64,000 bases of DNA from Panaeolus papilionaceus (Eukaryota > Basidiomycota > Agaricomycetes > Agaricales). A model generated the notes under the pieces. It was not told the origin of the DNA and made no database searches. It saw nothing but the letters and a program-made list of their open reading frames with translations. The stretch lies in the NCBI GenBank assembly GCA_015501605.1, contig JADNRZ010000033.1:62001-126000 (forward strand), read 5' to 3'. The translations under genes were made by a program, and so were the position numbers. Shown here one piece after another: positions 59,360-64,000 of this stretch (positions within the stretch are counted from its first letter, which is position 1; every line of letters starts with the position of its first letter).

Positions 59360-59500
59360 GTGGCTGCATGGAGAATCAGACATAGAGGATGTAGATCTGA
59401 ATTGTACAGGAAAACTTGCAAATATTCTTCTTTAAAATCTTCTGGGGTTGTAGGGACAACACTTAATAGAGCGAGTGATGAGCGGAATCGTAGGTAGGGA
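59360..59500 (-). pseudogene. P-loop GTPase fragment G5 (first exon)
   Basis: On the minus strand a short piece reads LALLSVVPTTPEDFKEEYLQVF, matching the family N-terminal block (GPLSVVPVTPEDVKGE and similar). No Walker A or later exon follows to the left, so only the first exon remains. Copy D of R begins immediately beside it. Confidence 0.55.
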
Positions 59501-62500
59501 ATGATTGGGTTGCGTGAAAGGTTGAGTGAAGCCAAGAACGAGGGAGGGAAACAATACCAAGGAGTCAAACGGTGCGATACTCACAACGTCAACTACGTCC
59601 TCCATTGACTCGGGTCATTCTATATGCTTCATCTAGTTAGCCTCTATTCATTCGCAATCGAAGTCCTATGGAATCTGAAAATTAGTCTAAGGCTGTGCAG
59701 TACAGGGTGAGGAATGGTGAGGAATTTTACAATGATTAAAAATCCATATAGATGATGTAAGGCTTCAGAGAAGCCCTCGAGCGTGGCCTATGCACTTGCC
59801 TCATCTTCAGACTATGACTTGACGTGAAATGCAGGTTGTGGAGATGCAGTGGTTATTTCGAATCTCAATACAATTATCGTTTAAAGAGAATAGAGAAGAT
59901 AGGGAGCGTTTATGGTGAGCGGCCATGGGCACAGGATTGGGTTATGTGGTCTGTATTTTTCCCGATCACCTGGTATGAGACGCATTGGTCGTGATGTTGG
60001 TCAAATCTATGCGTTTTCCCCACACAACCACTCCTATTGCGCGTTTCCTGTCATCTTACCCCTTTTGTTTCCACAACACCGCGCAACTGTCAGACTCCTA
60101 ACCACCCACCCCTGCGCTGACATAATCTTAACAAACTTAAGGATTTTGACCGCTGTTCCCGGCACATCACTCTCATATCATCACTCACCTCGCGATATTT
60201 CTGCTCATAGGCTATACACAATGGCTACATCCGACTGTCCGAATGCAGGAGCCCAACGCTCTGTACTCAAACTTTGATTTCGACCCGTTCACGCTGCCAT
60301 ATTCCATAGGAATCATGGATCATAGGAGTGGTGAAAGGTACGATTGATGGAGGGCAGGAAGTAGAAGACAGAGGAGTGCTGTACCATGAGGTGACCTTAG
60401 CGACTGGCCGACATGGACTTCAGCTACTTCGGCCTGCATATGAATTCAAGCTCATGCGAAGGACGTCACTCCCCTCGTAAAACTGATCTTATACCTTTCA
60501 TGGCTGCTCAGATTATTAAGTTGCAGCTCCAGTAGGTAGCGCAAAAAGTCCGATGTGAAGTCGTGCCGGAGTAACCTGCTGGCGACGAGTGGTGAGGGCG
60601 TTGTTGATACGGAGCAGGATTGGAAGAGAATGGGGGGCGTCAATGATTGATTTCCGGGTTTATATCTCTTAGCGAATCGTGTGGGTGCGCTGGAGTTAGG
60701 TGTGGGATGAAGGAGATTAGGAATGAATACCTCAGAGAGGTAGCGATACCCCTTGAAGATTGGTTCCTGAGCGGGAGAGTAACAAGCGAAGGACGCGTTG
60801 GAGAGCGAAAATCTTTTCAAGTTCTCCGAGGGAGCTCGACGGGGTAGTGGTGAAGCAACAGGGGAGAATTTTCGCCTCTTCGTTACATGTACTCCATCCC
60901 GTTTTCTCCGATTACACCTCTCACTGTCGAGGTTGCGGCCCACCTGGAACATCGTCTGTGTTGCCTCTTCGTATCTGTCCACCTCATCCCTCTGGATTCC
61001 ACTTAGGCTTGAAATTCACTCACTTCAATCCATTATTGGCATATTCCGTCACTTGTGTTGCTCGATATTGACCATCAACATCGTCGCCGCCACCCAGGAA
61101 TACAATCCGATTCAGCTCAAGATTTACTCATCCCCGAATACGAACCAAAAGACGTCAGTGATGAGTAGCAAGAAATCACGCAAATAAAGAGCATCGGTCT
61201 CTGACTTGCAAAGGGTATGTGAATGAAGAGAAGACATGTTCAAGTGAATTGGTTGTAGCCGGAGAGCTATGTTGAAGGCGGGGAGGTGGATGGGCTCACA
61301 GGTGGGGGATTGTTTGTCGGTGTTCGAACTCATCGTTGACATCAAGCCATCAACCCAACAGGGTTTGTCCCGAACCATCATGGTCGTCGCGCTTCACCTG
61401 AGTTGAATGGTTGCTATTCTTCATCACCTCATTCATTCTATATTTTTCACTTTTGAATTGTCATTGAAAGGTTCACGGTCAACTGTGGACGAAGGAATGC
61501 CTGAGAAGCACCGTGGGTTGAAGTGGGTTGGATGTTGATTGCTAGGTGTCCTGGTCAGCCAACGTCAGTCACAGCGTCGGGGATGATGATTTGCATTCTG
61601 GAATTTCAAATGGCCTAGTTTAGTTTTATGTGAGTACCCTGAGGTCGTCGTTTTGTCTTCCCTCCTTACTTAGACTCGTCATTTTCAGTGTACTTCTATA
61701 GCACAATCTCATCCTTTTTTCATCAATGAATTGGTTAACCGCTGATCTCGTCATCGTCGCTAAGGTTGTGCTTTGGTAGTCGGGCGGGGACTTTTTTCAC
61801 AGGTTACGCAGGAAGCAAGATGGTGAAATGGGAACATGCACCCACGGAGATTTTTGAGAGACACGCACACCTGATTTGTCCTTGACCAATTTATCGGGTT
61901 TTCCTTGTTGACTTTTCGTACTTGATCTTCTAAATCTGTAACCAATCCCTACGATTTAGGTTACCTTTCACGACATCTTCTACCGCTCTCGCAAAACATG
62001 ATTTATAACCCAACACCATGAGACGAGTTTGGCCCTGCGCGTCCCTCAGTCATTGGTGTGTCAAGACTCAAAACGAGGTATGTCTGCTTTGTCCTCATTT
62101 TATGTCACCATACTAACGATGCATAGATGAGTCGTCTGCATACACCCTCAACCTGGTCTTATCATTCCCCGATGTTTGTGTTGAAATGCGATAAGAATAT
62201 TTTTTGCATTGGGCCGGGGGTTATCCTTTGATGAGAGAAGCCAACGAATGGGAAATGATAGTGAGGGTACGGGGATGGTGTTGTCCTCACAGGAAGGAGC
62301 AGAAGTTGAAGACCATGGGCAGTAAGTATCGTTCATCAGCCGCGTTCCAAATCCCAACTCATGTATTCAATTCCAGCGTCGCCAGTTAAATTCACTTGCA
62401 CACCCCTAACTTGTAGGTCTCCCTCATCTTTCTGTGACCGCGCCTGGACGTCCTTCAACTCACTCCTGTCGGCGTGGGCATCCTACCACCAATGTGTTTC

Positions 62501-63813
62501 CATCACGCCTAATGTCGTTCCTTCTGAATTCATCACCATCCCGCATGTCCAATTGGGCCACCTACGCCTCGCAATTTTTTATTATGCTCATTTACCTACC
62601 CCTACCATTTCCACGATGTCCCCCAGTGCTATTTTTCCAACGAAAACCTGGTTCCATCATATCGCTCAGGTGTCGTCTCCATCCCCTATCACTAGCGTGG
62701 ATGCCATTCCCCGCCCTGGTCAACCCGACAGCTCAACACTCTGCTTTCAGTTACTCTGCTCAAAGTCTTTACGCTGTAGTCGCGTACGGTCCATGCTTAG
62801 GGTTCGTGAAACATCAGGACGTTGAGGAGGACAAAACGGAATAGGAAGGTGCGGGTCCGGGGAGACCTAAGCCATCAGGCGACGTGGACACACCGACACA
62901 TTGACTCCTAAGTCAAGCCAGAGTCCAGCGATGGACCTCACTCCTCCTGTAACACGTCCCTCAATACCCTATGCTGCTTTTATGGGGTGATGGTTAGATC
63001 CAGGTGTCGTTGATGACCCAGGAATCATCGTTGTTGAATGGCATCGGAGTGTTGGCTGGGGTTGGGTTTACAGGAAGGGAGGGGCGATATTTTGCATCGC
63101 GTCTGGGTAGGATGGGCAGTTGGGATGGCGATGAAAGGAAGGATGAGATGAAGGGGGATACAGAAGTGTGGCTGAGGAGGAAGACGAGGGGATCAAAGTG
63201 GTGAATGAGGGGAGGAGCGACCCGGCGTTCTATACCATGGTCGCTTCAAGTGGTTCAGGCAAAATATTTTTGTGAGAAACACGACTCCAGGCAGTATCAT
63301 CATTTATACTCACTTCCACTCCAGATCCAATGACTTGATCACCAAAAACCAAAACGCCCTCGTTTTCTTCATTACTTGTCTTCCCTACACAGTGGCCGCC
63401 TGAAGATGTCATTCAGGTCATCACATCACCACTTTGGTTCGCCGAAAGCGCATTTAGCTCACCAGGAGTGTCGCAGTCATTGATTACCACTCATCAGGAC
63501 GACGAGAGTGGCCTATCATAATGTATCACAGCAACGCAATGACTAACATGTCATCAAGCGCTGTCGTTGTTAATCTCTCACATCCCTCTATGACCATCAC
63601 TCATTCACGTCTTTCATCCTGCTGCCGTCGCTGCAATCATCCTACCACCTATCCCCAGCGTTTCCTGGCACCTGCATATTCATCCTTGAGTGACAATTTC
63701 TATGCCAACCATCACCATTCATCAGAGCATCATGCACTCCTGAATGAGCCCCTATGCTGTTTATCTCTTCTTACTATCTCCAGTATTTCCACTATGTCTT
63801 CCCATAGCTCATG
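59455..63813 (+). repeat. Long repeat R, copy D
   Basis: This is the least interrupted copy and it parallels 820-4929 and 9013-9190 without the LTR element. The empty target site of that element is at about 63648. Intron-like pieces are at 61630-61690 and 63270-63310. Similarity to copy A ends near 63813 (CTTCCCATAGCT). Confidence 0.75.
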
Positions 63814-64000
63814 TATAGACCTCAGTCTTGTCGCACCTCAGGATCTCAAGTCCAACTTGCTCTAACAAGATATATTGCCAGGAGATACTACAATCATAAA
63901 TTTGAGAAAAACAAGAGCACAGACTTGATACAGTAACAGGACAAGACAGGAATATGAATGAGAAATAATGGCAATGTTTGAGATTGTATGGTGTACCCGA
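63814..64000. other. No feature seen
   Basis: AT-rich end of the window after the end of R copy D. Confidence 0.3.

Overview
The window comes from a basidiomycete fungus, very probably an Agaricomycete. The evidence is the 50-70 nt GT-AG introns with CTAAC-like branch points, a KDZ transposase of the CxC2 type, a pogo/CENP-B-like transposase, a Ty3-type Gag and DUF6589 proteins. All family calls are made by eye from sequence motifs; no database search was run. The region is a nest of mobile elements and decayed duplicates, with almost no ordinary single-copy genes.

Layout. Five pieces of a P-loop GTPase family lie at 1-365 (-), 13866-15434 plus 21632-21808 (+), 45964-47240 (-), 48592-49764 (-) and about 59360-59500 (-). 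Three of them sit beside copies of a long, degenerate repeat of several kb (called R here), in the same relative orientation, so GTPase plus R looks like a dispersed segmental unit. R copies occupy about 820-10950 (A), 22440-26690 (B), 26690-28930 (E), 50085-58790 (C) and 59455-63813 (D). Copy A is split by a 4.1-kb gag-only LTR retrotransposon (4930-9012). Copy B holds a solo LTR (23812-24094). Copy C is split by about 4.5 kb of unclassified, hairpin-rich DNA. A broken GDA1/CD39 nucleoside phosphatase gene (about 11000-13563) carries a 1.28-kb hairpin-dense insert with inverted ends.

The most notable feature is a 6.2-kb element (15435-21631). It has 152-bp terminal inverted repeats, a 9-bp target duplication and two intact, convergently arranged genes: a full RecQ-family helicase (883 aa) and a DUF6589 protein (894 aa). 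It inserted into the coding minisatellite of a GTPase gene. I infer that DUF6589 is its transposase and RecQ its partner helicase; I know of no description of such an element.

The second large element is a 13.4-kb KDZ (CxC2) transposon (30590-44004) with about 485-bp inverted repeats and a 7-8-bp target duplication. It carries four genes with open, consistently spliced frames: an acidic protein, the KDZ transposase, a protein of unknown function and a Zn2Cys6-like coiled-coil protein. It inserted in the middle of a pogo-type transposase gene whose halves remain at 29802-30589 and 44013-45788; that gene also has a nonsense codon. Joining the two flanks minus one target copy restores the reading frame across the site, which supports both ends of the element.

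The intact genes are therefore all in mobile elements (RecQ, DUF6589, the four KDZ-element genes and gag). The host-type genes (GTPases, GDA1) are broken. Exon coordinates below were checked by frame arithmetic and are internally consistent; boundaries of R copies are approximate.
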